A DNA stretch of 64,000 nucleotides from Planctomycetota bacterium (GCA_016873115.1 VGYB01000006.1:1-64000); one strand, 5' to 3'; positions 1 through 9,410 are shown, numbered from the stretch's first letter. Numbers and translations are program-made. Notes: generated by a model not told the origin, from the letters alone.

Positions 1-239
1 CACGCGGCGTGCGTCCGGTCGACGACGAGCGAAGCACGGTCCAGATCGCAGACATCGGCGACGCACGGGAAGATGGTGGCCGTCGGCACGCGCTCGCGAA
101 TCAGCGCGGCCGTCCCCTCGAGCGCAAGCGCCGTGCGCCCCACGAGCGTGACGCGGTGACCGTGCTCAGCCAACATGATGGCCGTCGCGCGACCGATGCC
201 GCTGCCTGCGCCGGTGATGATCGAGACGGGTTGGTCCAT
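1..239 (-). CDS. SDR-family oxidoreductase, N-terminal part (cut by window edge)
   Basis: The first 79 codons of a short-chain dehydrogenase/reductase. The protein opens with a beta strand followed by TGAGSGIG, the classic Rossmann NAD(P)-binding TGxxxGxG motif at about residues 9-16, then a helix and an LVGRT segment typical of cofactor selection in this family. The substrate cannot be told because the catalytic Ser-Tyr-Lys part lies outside the window. The ATG at 239 is preceded by GAAGG about 8 bases upstream. The gene follows rseP after 36 bases on the same strand, so it is probably the last visible gene of the rne-dxr-rseP unit. Confidence 0.85.
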   Translation of the reverse strand, partial: MDQPVSIITGAGSGIGRATAIMLAEHGHRVTLVGRTALALEGTAALIRERVPTATIFPCVADVCDLDRASLVVDRTHAA

Positions 240-275
240 GGCGATGCCTTCGTGCGCGGGGAGCGGCTGGTTTCG

Positions 276-2408
276 TCAACCCATCACGAGCCTGGTGACA
301 TCGTTGTAGAAGGTCACCACGAAGAGTGCACCGAACAGGAGCAGCCCCGCGAGGAAGGCGAGGTTCTGGAAGAGCACGCTGGGCTCGCGGCCAGTGATGC
401 GCTCATAGATGAGGTAGCACATGTGGCCGCCGTCGGCGATCGGCAGGGGCAGGAAGTTCAGCACCGCCAGATTCACGCTGATCACGGCCAGGAAGAACAC
501 CAGATAGGTCCATCCGCGGTCGGCCACCTGCGTGCCGATCTGGACGATGCCCACGGGGCCGCGCAGTTGCTTCACGGCCACCGTGCCTCGGACCAACCGG
601 TCGATCGTGAGCCAGGTCATGATCGCGAGCTTGCGCGTTTCCCTGAAGCCCATCGCGACCGCCTGCAGCGGGTTGCCGTTCGCGCCGATCGTGACCATGA
701 GTGGCTCGAACCACTCCGGGCCGATCGGGCTTGACCACGCCAGGGCCGTGATCGTTGCCGCCTGGCCATCGTTGAAGCGCAGCTCGGCATCGACGGTGGC
801 CTCGGTGGCGCCCGGCATGCGCACGGTGATCGGCACCGACCGCGCACCCGTGGCGAGCATGCGCTGGATGGCGGCACGCATCGATGCCCAGTCACGCACG
901 GTCTCGCCGCCGACTGCCACGACCGTGCTGCACGGGACAAGACCCAGCCCCGCAGCCGGCGTGCTCACGATCGCATCGCCATCCTGCGTCGATTCGATCG
1001 GACCGGCGATCATGGGAAGGTTCGTGGCGTAGCCGACCATCACCTCGAGCCGTCCGCTTGCATCGACACGCGCGTTGACCGGGACGCGCTCACCATCTCG
1101 CAGGACGACCAGCGGCACGACCGAGCCTGCACGCTTGCCCAGGAGCGCGCGGAACTCATCCATGCGCGGTCCCGACTCATCACCCGCGGCAAGGATCGCG
1201 TCGCCGGCCTTGAGGATCGCGGCGTTCGCGCTCCCCGGCAGCACATCCCGCACCATGACCAAGGGAACGAGGCCCGCCACGCCGAGTTCAAGATCGGCAG
1301 TGCCGGCACTCGATCCGGGGGCGTAGAGGATCGGCTCGAGATCGGCGATGGGTTCGAGCGCCACGGAGATCGTGGCCGCGCCGTTGGCCCACATCAGATC
1401 CCAGGTCGTGGGGATCCGGGCGCCACCGCCGGACTGCGCTGCGGTGCGCAGGCCTGCGGCACTCGTGGCGTCACGGCCATCGATCGTCCGCAGCGTGGCA
1501 CCGCCCCAGTGCCGCACGAACGCATCGCGGTCGCCCGCACACTCGAACCAGCCTGCAGGGGCGCCCTCGACGCGCGACCGATCGAAGAAGCCCGCGGTGA
1601 TCAGGGCTTGGTGCAGGAGGGGGATGCTCTCGCGGTCCACGGCCAGCGACACGCCTTCGGCCGGTGCCAGGCCCAGCCGCTGCAGGCCTGCTGCAGCCTC
1701 GTACTCGGGCAGCGCCTTCAGGTCGACGCTCTTGCCGCCACGATCGACCATGATGTGCAGGGGCTGCGTGCCCACATGCATCGCACCGCCCAGGATGACA
1801 TCGGTGAAGGTTGCGGTGGGCGTGCCATCGATCGACTCGATGCGGTCGCCCGCCATGATGCCCGCGCGGGCCGCCGGAGAACCCGGCGCCACGGCGCCGA
1901 CGACAGGAGCTTCGGCCTTCACGCCCGCGAGGAACGCGATCATGAAGAAGAGGATGCCGAAGAGGATGTTCATCGCGACCCCGCCCGAGATCACCACCAT
2001 GCGCTTGCCGACCGGCGCGCTGCGATAACTGCGCGGATCACGCTCCGTGGTGTCGGCATCACCAGGCGCGGCGTCGTCCTGCCCGAGCATCCGCACGAAT
2101 CCCCCCAGAGGAAGGAGCCGAAGGGTCCACTCGGTTTCGCCGAGTCCGGCTTCGCGCAGGGCGGCTTCGGGGATCACCACCGTCGTCGCCGTGCCGAATC
2201 GTCGGCAGAGTTCCGGCTGCGAGCTGCCGAACTGCACCCCCAGGCCTCGCCGCCACGAGCAGACCACCGGTCCCATGCCGACCGCGAAGTTGTCCACGCG
2301 GATCCCCGCCCAGCGCGCAGCGAGGTAGTGCCCCAACTCATGCACGAGGATCAGGAACCCGAACCCCAGGATCACGACGAAGAGGTTCAGCCCGCCGATG
2401 AGGTCCAT
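276..2408 (-). CDS. rseP: RIP (site-2) zinc metalloprotease RseP, enlarged
   Basis: An intramembrane protease of the S2P family, expected to cut membrane-bound anti-sigma factors or signal peptides within the inner membrane. The first transmembrane helix carries the zinc site HELGH at residues 23-27. The C-terminal helix carries the N-x-L-P-x-P...DGGH metal-ligand motif. At least two PDZ-like segments lie between them (about 165-210 and 375-415). At 710 residues it is much longer than the roughly 450 residues of E. coli RseP, because the periplasmic PDZ region is expanded. It lies 62 bases after dxr, a common pairing. It also has its own TAGACT box at 2415-2420, 6 bases before the ATG, suggesting a leaderless start. 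Confidence 0.93.
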   Translation of the reverse strand: MDLIGGLNLFVVILGFGFLILVHELGHYLAARWAGIRVDNFAVGMGPVVCSWRRGLGVQFGSSQPELCRRFGTATTVVIPEAALREAGLGETEWTLRLLPLGGFVRMLGQDDAAPGDADTTERDPRSYRSAPVGKRMVVISGGVAMNILFGILFFMIAFLAGVKAEAPVVGAVAPGSPAARAGIMAGDRIESIDGTPTATFTDVILGGAMHVGTQPLHIMVDRGGKSVDLKALPEYEAAAGLQRLGLAPAEGVSLAVDRESIPLLHQALITAGFFDRSRVEGAPAGWFECAGDRDAFVRHWGGATLRTIDGRDATSAAGLRTAAQSGGGARIPTTWDLMWANGAATISVALEPIADLEPILYAPGSSAGTADLELGVAGLVPLVMVRDVLPGSANAAILKAGDAILAAGDESGPRMDEFRALLGKRAGSVVPLVVLRDGERVPVNARVDASGRLEVMVGYATNLPMIAGPIESTQDGDAIVSTPAAGLGLVPCSTVVAVGGETVRDWASMRAAIQRMLATGARSVPITVRMPGATEATVDAELRFNDGQAATITALAWSSPIGPEWFEPLMVTIGANGNPLQAVAMGFRETRKLAIMTWLTIDRLVRGTVAVKQLRGPVGIVQIGTQVADRGWTYLVFFLAVISVNLAVLNFLPLPIADGGHMCYLIYERITGREPSVLFQNLAFLAGLLLFGALFVVTFYNDVTRLVMG

Positions 2409-2414
2409 GCCCGC

Positions 2415-2420
2415 AGTCTA
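2415..2420 (-). promoter_or_regulatory. -10 box of a leaderless rseP promoter
   Basis: TAGACT read on the minus strand, exactly 6 bases before the rseP ATG. The same hexamer at the same or one-base-longer spacing precedes trmB (26416-26421) and the HIT gene (40866-40871), which argues that it is a real promoter and not chance. Confidence 0.6.
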
Positions 2421-2470
2421 GTGATGCTGCAGAGCCGCGGTTCGGGACGGCCCTGCGGTGCAGAGCCGAT

Positions 2471-3667
2471 TCAGGTGCGCAGCGCGGCCGATCGCCCCAG
2501 CCGAGTCATGCACCACTCGCGCGCAGCCGCATCGGCAGTGAGCACCGCATCGAGCGATGATGCCGGGCTGCATGGCATGGCTGCCATGCACTCGCCAACG
2601 AGTTCCGCGATCCCCATGAACGGCAGGCGGCCATCGATGAAGCCCTGTACGGCGATCTCGTTGGCCGCATTGAGCGTGCAGCCGGCTGTGCCGCCGCGCC
2701 CGATCGCATCGAGCGCAAGGCCCGGTGCCGGGAATCGTTCGTGATCGATGGGCTCGAACTGGAACGAGCCGAGCTGTGCCCAATCGACGCGCCGCGTGGG
2801 GCCATCCACCCGGCGCGGATGCGCGAGCGCGATCTGGATGGGCAGTCGCATGTCCGGCGGGCTGATCTGGGCCACCACGCTGCCGTCGATGAACTCGACC
2901 ATCGCGTGGACCATGCTCTGTGGATGCACGATCGCGCCGAGCCGGTCGCGGCCCACGCCGAAGAGCCAGTGGGCCTCGAGCAGTTCAAGGCCCTTGTTCA
3001 TCATCGTCGCGCTGTCGATGGTGACCTTGCGGCCCATCGTCCAGGTCGGGTGCTTGAGGGCATCCGCCAGCGTGATCGAAGCCATCCGCACGCGATCCCA
3101 GGTTCGGAACGGTCCACCGCTCGCGGTGAGCACGATGCGCGCGACCTCGCTGGTCGGTCGTTCGCCCAGGCACTGGAAGACGCCGCTGTGCTCGCTGTCG
3201 ACCGGGAGCAGTGCCACGCGTCGCTCGCGGATGCGCGCCATGACGAGTTCGCCCGCTGCGACCAAGGTCTCCTTGTTGGCCAGGGCGATGTCGCAGCCTG
3301 CATCGATGGCGGCAAGCGTGGGCGCGATCCCGGCTGCACCCACCATCGCCGCGAGCACCAGATCGCCGGGCCGCGCGATGGCCTGGATGAGATCACGCGC
3401 GGCGTGCTCACCCGTGAAGACCGTGAAGCCTGCAAGCTCCGCGGGATCACTTGGCACCGCTGCCGCCACATGACGCACGCCGAACTCCGCGGCCTGCTTC
3501 GCAAGGAGCGCCACATTGCTGTGCGCGGCAAGACCCACGACCTCCATGCGTGGACCGCCGTGATCGCGCCAACGCCGCACGACCTCCATGGTGGAGGTGC
3601 CGATCGAGCCGGTGCTCCCGAGCACGATCAGCCGGCGCACCGGCGCATCAGCATGCAGCGCGGTCAT
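2471..3667 (-). CDS. dxr: 1-deoxy-D-xylulose-5-phosphate reductoisomerase
   Basis: Catalyses the NADPH-dependent rearrangement and reduction of DXP to 2-C-methyl-D-erythritol 4-phosphate, the committed step of the MEP isoprenoid pathway, in the cytosol. The NADPH-binding GSTGSIG is at residues 17-23. The metal-site stretch PVDSEHSG and the KVTIDSATMMNKG segment are typical of DXR, and 398 residues is the usual family length. The start at 3667 has GGAG 9 bases upstream. It begins 6 bases after the rne stop and is followed by rseP, so it is likely co-transcribed with rne. Confidence 0.97.
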   Translation of the reverse strand: MTALHADAPVRRLIVLGSTGSIGTSTMEVVRRWRDHGGPRMEVVGLAAHSNVALLAKQAAEFGVRHVAAAVPSDPAELAGFTVFTGEHAARDLIQAIARPGDLVLAAMVGAAGIAPTLAAIDAGCDIALANKETLVAAGELVMARIRERRVALLPVDSEHSGVFQCLGERPTSEVARIVLTASGGPFRTWDRVRMASITLADALKHPTWTMGRKVTIDSATMMNKGLELLEAHWLFGVGRDRLGAIVHPQSMVHAMVEFIDGSVVAQISPPDMRLPIQIALAHPRRVDGPTRRVDWAQLGSFQFEPIDHERFPAPGLALDAIGRGGTAGCTLNAANEIAVQGFIDGRLPFMGIAELVGECMAAMPCSPASSLDAVLTADAAAREWCMTRLGRSAALRT

Positions 3668-3673
3668 GGCGGA

Positions 3674-6600
3674 TCACTCCGCCCGGCCCTTGGGGGCCTC
3701 GCTGGGCTTCAGGCGACGGGTGGTCGCGCCGTACAGCGAACGACGCTTGGGCTGCGCCGGTGCGGCTGCATCGGCTGCGGGTGCAGGACTCGCTGACTCA
3801 GCAGGTGCCGGTGACGAGGGCGAAGTCGCCGCCGCCGCACCGCCCGATGAGTCGCCACCATCGGCGCTGCCGGTCGAACCGCCGTGGTCACCGCCATCGG
3901 TGCGTCGTGCTCCGCGCGGTCCCCGCTCGTCGCGGTCGCGGCGCCCGCGACCACCACGGCGACGGCGCTTGCGCCGCTTGCCGTCCTCATGTTCGCCATC
4001 GCGCTGGCCGCCTTCGCCGCCTTCGCCGTCGCCCTGACCTGCGGCACCGCGGCCGTCGGTGTCGCCGGTACCGGCATCGGTCACGGCACCATCCTCGCTG
4101 GCCGCGGCACGCTCGGTGCGATCATCGTGGCTGGCCTTGCCGGCTTCGGTGGACTCGCCGTCAGCGCTCCCTTCAGCTTCACCCGCATCACGCTCACGGG
4201 ATCCACGCTCGGCACCGTCACGGTCACGACGGTTGCGACCGCCACGGCGACGATGCTTCTTGCGTCGTCTGCCTTCGCGATCATCGCCATCGGTGCGCTC
4301 GGGACGAGCGTTGGCGGAGCCTTCGCTCGATTCGCCATTGCCGGCACCCTCGCTCTCGGCACCCTCGTCGCTGGCCTGGCCACCGGCTGCGGGGGCCGGT
4401 GCGCCCAGGATCGGCACATTGAACACATGTCGGGCGACGGCCACGAGCTCCGGTGTGAGCATCTCAAGACCGTCAGTCACCATGGGCGCGACTTCCGCAT
4501 GGGCAGCGCGGAGCTGCTCGAGCATCGCGGCCGGCTCAACGCCGCAGAGCGCGGCGGCCTCGGCCACCGAGACCGGCTGCGGCAGCGCCGGAGCGTTGCG
4601 GCGACGGCGGCGCTTGCGGCCACCGCGGCGGCCACGGTCGTCGTGGCTGCCGCGTTCGCCACGCTCAGAGCGCTCGTCATCGTCGCCATCGTCTTCGTCG
4701 CGATCGTCATCACGGGACTCGGCCTTCGCGGTCTTGCGCGCAGCGCGCTTGTCGTCCTCGGCTTCGCGGATGACATGCATCAGCGGGCGTTCGTCCTCGA
4801 TCACGGCCGGCAGGTCGTCGAAACCACCAGCGAGCAGGATGGCGTTCGCATCGGCTGGAGCCGGCTTGCGGCGACGGCGTCGTCGGCGCTTCACGCGCTC
4901 GTCGGTGTCCTCATCGTCCACATACTCGGGGATCTCGGTGTAGAGGTCCGCAAGCAGCGGGCGCGGCGGACGCGGCAGCCGATCAAGTTCGATCGCGTGA
5001 TTGCGCTCGTCGAAGGCCGCTGCCTTGAACTGATCGGCGCGCAGGTGGTCGTCGATGGTGACCTCGACCTGCTTGCCGAACTTCTCCTCGAGTTCCAGCA
5101 GCGCACGGCGTCGCACGCTGAGCAGCTCGCCGGCCACGCGCGAGGTCACGGTGAGGTGCACGCGCTTCACGGCCAGATAGGCAAAGAGCAGCGAGATGCG
5201 GCGCAGCGCATCGGCCGCCACCACATCGGGCATGCGCACCTCACCGGTGCCGGCGCAGTGCGGGCAATCGATGTAGTGCGTCTTGCGCATGCTCGGGCGC
5301 ATGCGCTGGCGGGTCATCTCGACCATGCCGAACTCGCTGATCGACAGGTGTGTGGCCTTGGCGCGGTCGCGCTTGAGCTCCTCCTCGATGCGGGCCTCGA
5401 TGTCCTTGCGGTGCTTGGACATGCGCATGTCGATGAGGTCGTTCACGATCAGGCCGCCGAGGTCGCGCAGGCGCAGTTGCCGGCAGATCTCGCGGACCGC
5501 CTCGATGTTGGTCTGGTAGGCGTTGGTCTCGGAGTCGCGTGCCGAGCGGCTGCGGCCGCTGTTCACATCGATCGCCACCATGGCCTCGGTCTGGTCGATG
5601 ACGAGCGCCCCGCCCGAGGGCAGCGGAACTTCGCGCTGGTGGATCAGCTCGACCTGCTCCTCGATGCCGAACGCGCTGAAGATCGGGATCGGGCGGTCGT
5701 AGTAGTAGACGGCCGGGGCATGCGCCGGCGCGACGACATCGAGGTACTGCGTGGCGCGGTCGAAGGCGCTCACCGAGTCGACCACGATGCCCTTCATGCA
5801 CGGATCGCCAGAGTCCCGGATCGTTCGGATGAGCAGGTCACCCTCGGTGTAGAGCGCGCAGGGGCCGCTGGTCTTGGCGGTGCGGGACTGCATTGCCTCC
5901 CACAGGCGAGTGAGGTACGCCGCATCGCGCTTGAGTTCCGAATGCGAGCGCTCGTAGCCCGCGGTGCGCATGATGAAGCCGAAGCCCTCGGGCAAGTCGA
6001 GGCTGTCGAGCATGCGGCGCATCGAGCGGCGCTCGTCCTCGTCCTCGACCTTGCGCGAGACGCCCACGCGGCCCATGTCCGGCATCATCACGAGCAGGCG
6101 TCCCGGGATCGAGATGTAGCTCGTCAAGGTCGGTCCCTTGGAACCGATGCCTTCCTTGATGACCTGGACGGTGATCTCCTGGCCCTTCTTGAGTGCGTCC
6201 TGGATCAGCGGGCGTTCACGGCGGGGGATCTTCTTGCCCACTCGCTCGGTGCGCTCCTTCCCGGGGAAGTACTTGGGGTGCAGATCGCTGATGTGGAGGA
6301 AGCCGCTGGCGCCCTCACCGAAGTCCACGAACGCCGCCTGGATGGCAGGCTCGATGTTGAGCACCCGGCCCTTGTAGATGTTGCCGACATTCGTGGCGGT
6401 CGCGGTGCGCTCGGCGAAGTAGGCCTGCAGCACATTCTCCTCGAGGATGCCGATGCGGCACTCGTCGGGCGTGTCGTTGACGATCATCACCTGCGGCTTG
6501 GCCGCGGGCTTGGAGCGGCCGTGGCGATGGGTCGAGCGGTCGGTCCGATCCGCCGCATCGCTCACGGCGGCCATGCTCTTCTCGGCGGCCTCGTCGTGCC

Positions 6601-6997
6601 CGTCGTGGCTCTCGTCGTCAGTCTCGTCGTGGGTCGCCACCGCCTCGTCGTCCATGAGATTGGTGGGCGCCATCACCGGTTCGATCGGCAGGAGTTCGGC
6701 GTCGCCATCCTCGCCGGCCGACGGTGTACGGAGGTCATCGGTCGAGTGCTGGGCATCAAGACGGTCGACCACGCGATCGATCGCCGCAGGATCGGGCTCG
6801 ATCGGTTCGTCGTCGCCGGCATCGGTCATCTCGGCCATCGCCTGCTCGGCGCCGTGCGATGGTTCATGCGAGGCATCCTCCTCGTGGTGCGAGGTGGTGG
6901 ATGCGGGGGTCTGGTCTGGTTCGGTCTGCCCGGCTGTGGGCTGTTCGGCCGAGAGCTTGCGGCTCTCAGCGGTCGTGTCGTCGTGTGAGTCTGCCAT
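3674..6997 (-). CDS. rne: Ribonuclease E/G family endoribonuclease
   Basis: An RNA-processing and decay endonuclease of 1107 residues. An acidic low-complexity N-terminus (about 1-150) is followed by an S1 RNA-binding domain. The DVNSGRS catalytic segment lies near residue 475 and the zinc-link CPHC near 575, so the catalytic core is complete. The C-terminal 400 residues are disordered, alternating Arg-rich and Asp/Glu-rich blocks, as in the scaffold half of RNase E. The ATG at 6997 is chosen because AGGA lies about 10 bases upstream; an upstream in-frame ATG at 7102 lacks such support. It heads the rne-dxr-rseP group. Calling it E and not G rests on the long tails. Confidence 0.93.
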   Translation of the reverse strand: MADSHDDTTAESRKLSAEQPTAGQTEPDQTPASTTSHHEEDASHEPSHGAEQAMAEMTDAGDDEPIEPDPAAIDRVVDRLDAQHSTDDLRTPSAGEDGDAELLPIEPVMAPTNLMDDEAVATHDETDDESHDGHDEAAEKSMAAVSDAADRTDRSTHRHGRSKPAAKPQVMIVNDTPDECRIGILEENVLQAYFAERTATATNVGNIYKGRVLNIEPAIQAAFVDFGEGASGFLHISDLHPKYFPGKERTERVGKKIPRRERPLIQDALKKGQEITVQVIKEGIGSKGPTLTSYISIPGRLLVMMPDMGRVGVSRKVEDEDERRSMRRMLDSLDLPEGFGFIMRTAGYERSHSELKRDAAYLTRLWEAMQSRTAKTSGPCALYTEGDLLIRTIRDSGDPCMKGIVVDSVSAFDRATQYLDVVAPAHAPAVYYYDRPIPIFSAFGIEEQVELIHQREVPLPSGGALVIDQTEAMVAIDVNSGRSRSARDSETNAYQTNIEAVREICRQLRLRDLGGLIVNDLIDMRMSKHRKDIEARIEEELKRDRAKATHLSISEFGMVEMTRQRMRPSMRKTHYIDCPHCAGTGEVRMPDVVAADALRRISLLFAYLAVKRVHLTVTSRVAGELLSVRRRALLELEEKFGKQVEVTIDDHLRADQFKAAAFDERNHAIELDRLPRPPRPLLADLYTEIPEYVDDEDTDERVKRRRRRRRKPAPADANAILLAGGFDDLPAVIEDERPLMHVIREAEDDKRAARKTAKAESRDDDRDEDDGDDDERSERGERGSHDDRGRRGGRKRRRRRNAPALPQPVSVAEAAALCGVEPAAMLEQLRAAHAEVAPMVTDGLEMLTPELVAVARHVFNVPILGAPAPAAGGQASDEGAESEGAGNGESSEGSANARPERTDGDDREGRRRKKHRRRGGRNRRDRDGAERGSRERDAGEAEGSADGESTEAGKASHDDRTERAAASEDGAVTDAGTGDTDGRGAAGQGDGEGGEGGQRDGEHEDGKRRKRRRRGGRGRRDRDERGPRGARRTDGGDHGGSTGSADGGDSSGGAAAATSPSSPAPAESASPAPAADAAAPAQPKRRSLYGATTRRLKPSEAPKGRAE

Positions 6998-7273
6998 GAA
7001 TGAGTCCTGCCGCGGTGTCGCGGCGAGCATGGCAGTCGGGGTGATGTGCGCCTTGGGATCCGCACGATGCGGATGGGTCACCATGATCACGACGCGCCAC
7101 ATGCGCGTGTTGTGCGCGTGACGGGTGATCGTTGTCGGTGCCGTTCAAGGTGTTCATCGCCGCCGTCTGCCCGCGCCGCTCGCACGCCCGGGCGCTGTCC
7201 TGCGGCGGGCCATTGGCCCGGCGGTTTTCAGCGGGGGGCGGCGCGAGGGGCGCCTGTTCCGTTGCGTCGACCG

Positions 7274-9025
7274 TCAGCCGTCGAGGTTCACGGCGTCGGG
7301 GTCGACCTTTCGTAGTTCGTCCCGCAGGTACGAGAGTACCTGCCTGTCTGAGTCGAACGAGCCCACCTTCCTCGCGATGAGCTCGCACTGTTCGACCGTG
7401 GTCGCGCGCACGACCCGCTTGACGACGGGAATCTGCGCAGGAGCCATGGAGAGTGTACGGAACCCGAACCCCAACAGCAAGCAGGTAAACAGGGGTTCTC
7501 CGGCCAATTCCCCACACAGGCTGCAGTCGATGCCGGCATTCGCCGCGGCCCGGGCGCTTGCCTTGATCAGCGTCAGGACCGCGGGATTGGCCCCATTGTA
7601 GAGCTGTGCGACCCGTTCATTGCCCCGATCGACGGCGAGCGTGTACTGGATCAGGTCGTTGGAGCCCACGCTGAAGAATGCGCTCTCGGTCGCCAAGGTC
7701 CGGGCCATGAGTGCCGCGCTGGGAACCTCGATCATGATCCCGATCTGCAGGTTGCCGTCGTAGCGAATGCCCTCCTCCTCGAGATCCTCGCAGAGGTCGT
7801 TGACCATCATGCGGGTCTGGCGGAGTTCCATCACATTGCTCACCAAGGGCAGCATCACCTTGATCGGCCCCAGGGCACTTGCCCTCAGCAGTGCTCGCAA
7901 CTGGGTCCGGAACAGTGCCGGATTCTGAAGGCAGAAGCGAATGCTCCGCAGGCCAAGGAACGGATTGCGCTCGGGCTCGTCGAGGTGTTCCTGGGTGTAC
8001 TTGTCCGCACCGAGATCGAGCGTACGGATGACCAGCGTGCGGCCAGCGCAGAGTTCGACCGCGCGCGCATAGGCGCGGTAGTGCTCTTCCTCCGTGGGTA
8101 CGCGCGGACTCGTGAGGTGGAGGAACTCCGTTCGGTAGAGCCCGACGCCGCTGCCGCCATTGGCGAGCACCACCGTGATTTCTTCGGGAAACTCGATGTT
8201 CCCGAGCAGTTCGATCGCCGTGCCGTCGCGAGTCACGCTTGGCAGGTCAACGCCCTGGCGCAAGGCGCCGCGCCGGGCCTCATTGCGACGGGCGAGCGCG
8301 CGGTAGTGGGCCAGCACGGTCTCGTCGGGTCGAATGACCAACTGCCCCGCATCGCCGTCGACGATGACGAGGTCGCCATCCTCGACCTGTGCGGTGGCAT
8401 CCATGCAGCCGACGACGGCGGGCATCGACAGCGCGCGCGCGATGATGCTGGTGTGGCCGGTGAGGCCGCCCGCATCGGTCGCAAAGGCGATCACCTTGGC
8501 GCGGTGGAACTCCGCGGTCTGGCTCGGGGTGAGTTCGTGGGCGATCACGACGGCCGGTCCGTCGAGGTCCTTGAGGCGCTTGCCGCTGGCACCGATCAGT
8601 TTGCTGACCACGCGACGCTCAAGATCCACGATGTCACCGGCGCGTTCCTGGAACATCGGGTCGGGCAGCGCACGAAGACGATCGGCAAACTTCACGAAGT
8701 TCTCGCTGGCCGCGTACTCCGCGCAGACCTGCTCACGCTCGATGTCGGCCACCATCGCCCCGACCAGCGAACGGTCATGAAGGAGGCCAAGGTGAAAGTC
8801 GAAGATCGCGGCAGCCTCGCGCCCCATGGTGGCGGTGCTGGCGTCACGGAGTTCCGCCAGTTCGGCGATGCTCTCCGTGAGGGCGGCCTCGAGCCGGGTC
8901 CGCTCGTCGGCGACGTCTTCGGGGGCGACCTGGCGGAAGCTGACTTGACTCAGGCTTTCGGCGACGATGACAGCCGAGCCGATGGCGATTCCCGGGCTCG
9001 CAGCGATGCCTCGTATGGCGTTCAT
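7274..9025 (-). CDS. ptsI: Phosphoenolpyruvate-protein phosphotransferase (PTS enzyme I)
   Basis: Transfers phosphate from PEP to HPr in the cytosol. The phospho-histidine is H191 in GGLTGHTS. The PEP-binding domain has SVGSNDLIQYTLAVDR and the conserved Cys in GIDCSLCGELA near the C-terminus. At 583 residues it is standard length. The ATG at 9025 follows AGGAG at 7-8 bases; an upstream in-frame ATG (9181) has no such site. No HPr or enzyme II gene is within the window, so whether it serves sugar uptake or only regulatory phosphorylation cannot be judged. Confidence 0.95.
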   Translation of the reverse strand: MNAIRGIAASPGIAIGSAVIVAESLSQVSFRQVAPEDVADERTRLEAALTESIAELAELRDASTATMGREAAAIFDFHLGLLHDRSLVGAMVADIEREQVCAEYAASENFVKFADRLRALPDPMFQERAGDIVDLERRVVSKLIGASGKRLKDLDGPAVVIAHELTPSQTAEFHRAKVIAFATDAGGLTGHTSIIARALSMPAVVGCMDATAQVEDGDLVIVDGDAGQLVIRPDETVLAHYRALARRNEARRGALRQGVDLPSVTRDGTAIELLGNIEFPEEITVVLANGGSGVGLYRTEFLHLTSPRVPTEEEHYRAYARAVELCAGRTLVIRTLDLGADKYTQEHLDEPERNPFLGLRSIRFCLQNPALFRTQLRALLRASALGPIKVMLPLVSNVMELRQTRMMVNDLCEDLEEEGIRYDGNLQIGIMIEVPSAALMARTLATESAFFSVGSNDLIQYTLAVDRGNERVAQLYNGANPAVLTLIKASARAAANAGIDCSLCGELAGEPLFTCLLLGFGFRTLSMAPAQIPVVKRVVRATTVEQCELIARKVGSFDSDRQVLSYLRDELRKVDPDAVNLDG

Positions 9026-9214
9026 GGCGACTCCTGATGCAGTCTCCGAGCCCCGAAGCACCGGCCTCGGTCCAGGGGAGACGGTCTGGCGAAGGCGTAA
9101 CCCTAGCAGGTCGGGGGGGATCTGTCGATGCGCTGGAATCCCTGTTTTGGGCACCCCGGTTCGCGCAGCGTTGAAAGGCACGGAGAATCCTGACTGTTCG
9201 TTCGGGGCCTTCGC

Positions 9215-9242
9215 TTGATTGGCCGAGCGCCGGTGGTAGAGT
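9215..9242 (+). promoter_or_regulatory. Sigma-70-like promoter for the small RNA at 9251
   Basis: TTGATT (9215-9220), a 16-base spacer and TAGAGT (9237-9242) on the plus strand, in the intergenic region between ptsI and dnaK, which are both on the minus strand. It faces away from both and towards a structured segment ending in a terminator. Confidence 0.5.
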
Positions 9243-9250
9243 CCCGTGAT

Positions 9251-9356
9251 GGGCCGCGCGCTGTAACGGTGCGCCCGACGAACCTCTCGCTCGCACCTCC
9301 CTGCGGGCGCTAGGGAAAGGGACGGCCGCGGCCCATGGGGGCCGCGGCTCAGTTTT
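9251..9356 (+). ncRNA. Predicted small structured RNA (about 105 nt)
   Basis: No open frame explains this segment. The 5' end GGGCCGCG (9251-9258) is perfectly complementary to CGCGGCCC (9327-9334), forming a closing helix. Inside it GCGCCCG (9271-9277) pairs with CGGGCGC (9304-9310). A promoter-like pair of boxes ends 8 bases before it and a terminator hairpin ends it. The length resembles the small SRP RNA, but the conserved GGAAG/AGCAG apical motif is absent, so the family is not recognised. The 3' helix strand is shared with the terminator hairpin, so the two structures exclude each other. Confidence 0.5.
9325..9356 (+). terminator. Rho-independent terminator of the small RNA
   Basis: A perfect 10-bp stem, GCCGCGGCCC (9325-9334) with GGGCCGCGGC (9339-9348), a 4-base loop ATGG, and TTTT at 9353-9356 on the plus strand. 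No protein gene on the plus strand ends here. Confidence 0.6.
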
Positions 9357-9391
9357 GCCCTGTTCAGGGGCCCTGCCTTGGGAAGCCCCGT

Positions 9392-9410
9392 GCCATCAAT
9401 CGATGATGGC
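9392..9410 (-). terminator. Hairpin downstream of dnaK, possible terminator
   Basis: GCCATCA/TGATGGC inverted repeat (7 bp, 5-base loop), 30 bases after the dnaK stop. There is no T-run, so a role in termination or mRNA 3'-end protection is only possible. Confidence 0.3.

Noticed and set aside
3884-6988. A very long open frame on the plus strand opposite rne, and similar long frames opposite dnaK (9575-11440), dnaE (18193-21432) and metH (44661-47162)
   Set aside because: They mirror strongly supported genes on the other strand, show compositionally biased repetitive translations, have no ribosome sites or domains, and are the expected by-product of high third-position GC.
7202-7231. Hairpin CGGGCC-ATT-GGCCCG with TTTT on the plus strand between rne and ptsI, as evidence of a further small RNA
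   Set aside because: The stem is only 6 bp, the T-run is separated by 4 bases, and no TAnnnT box or closing helix was found upstream on that strand.
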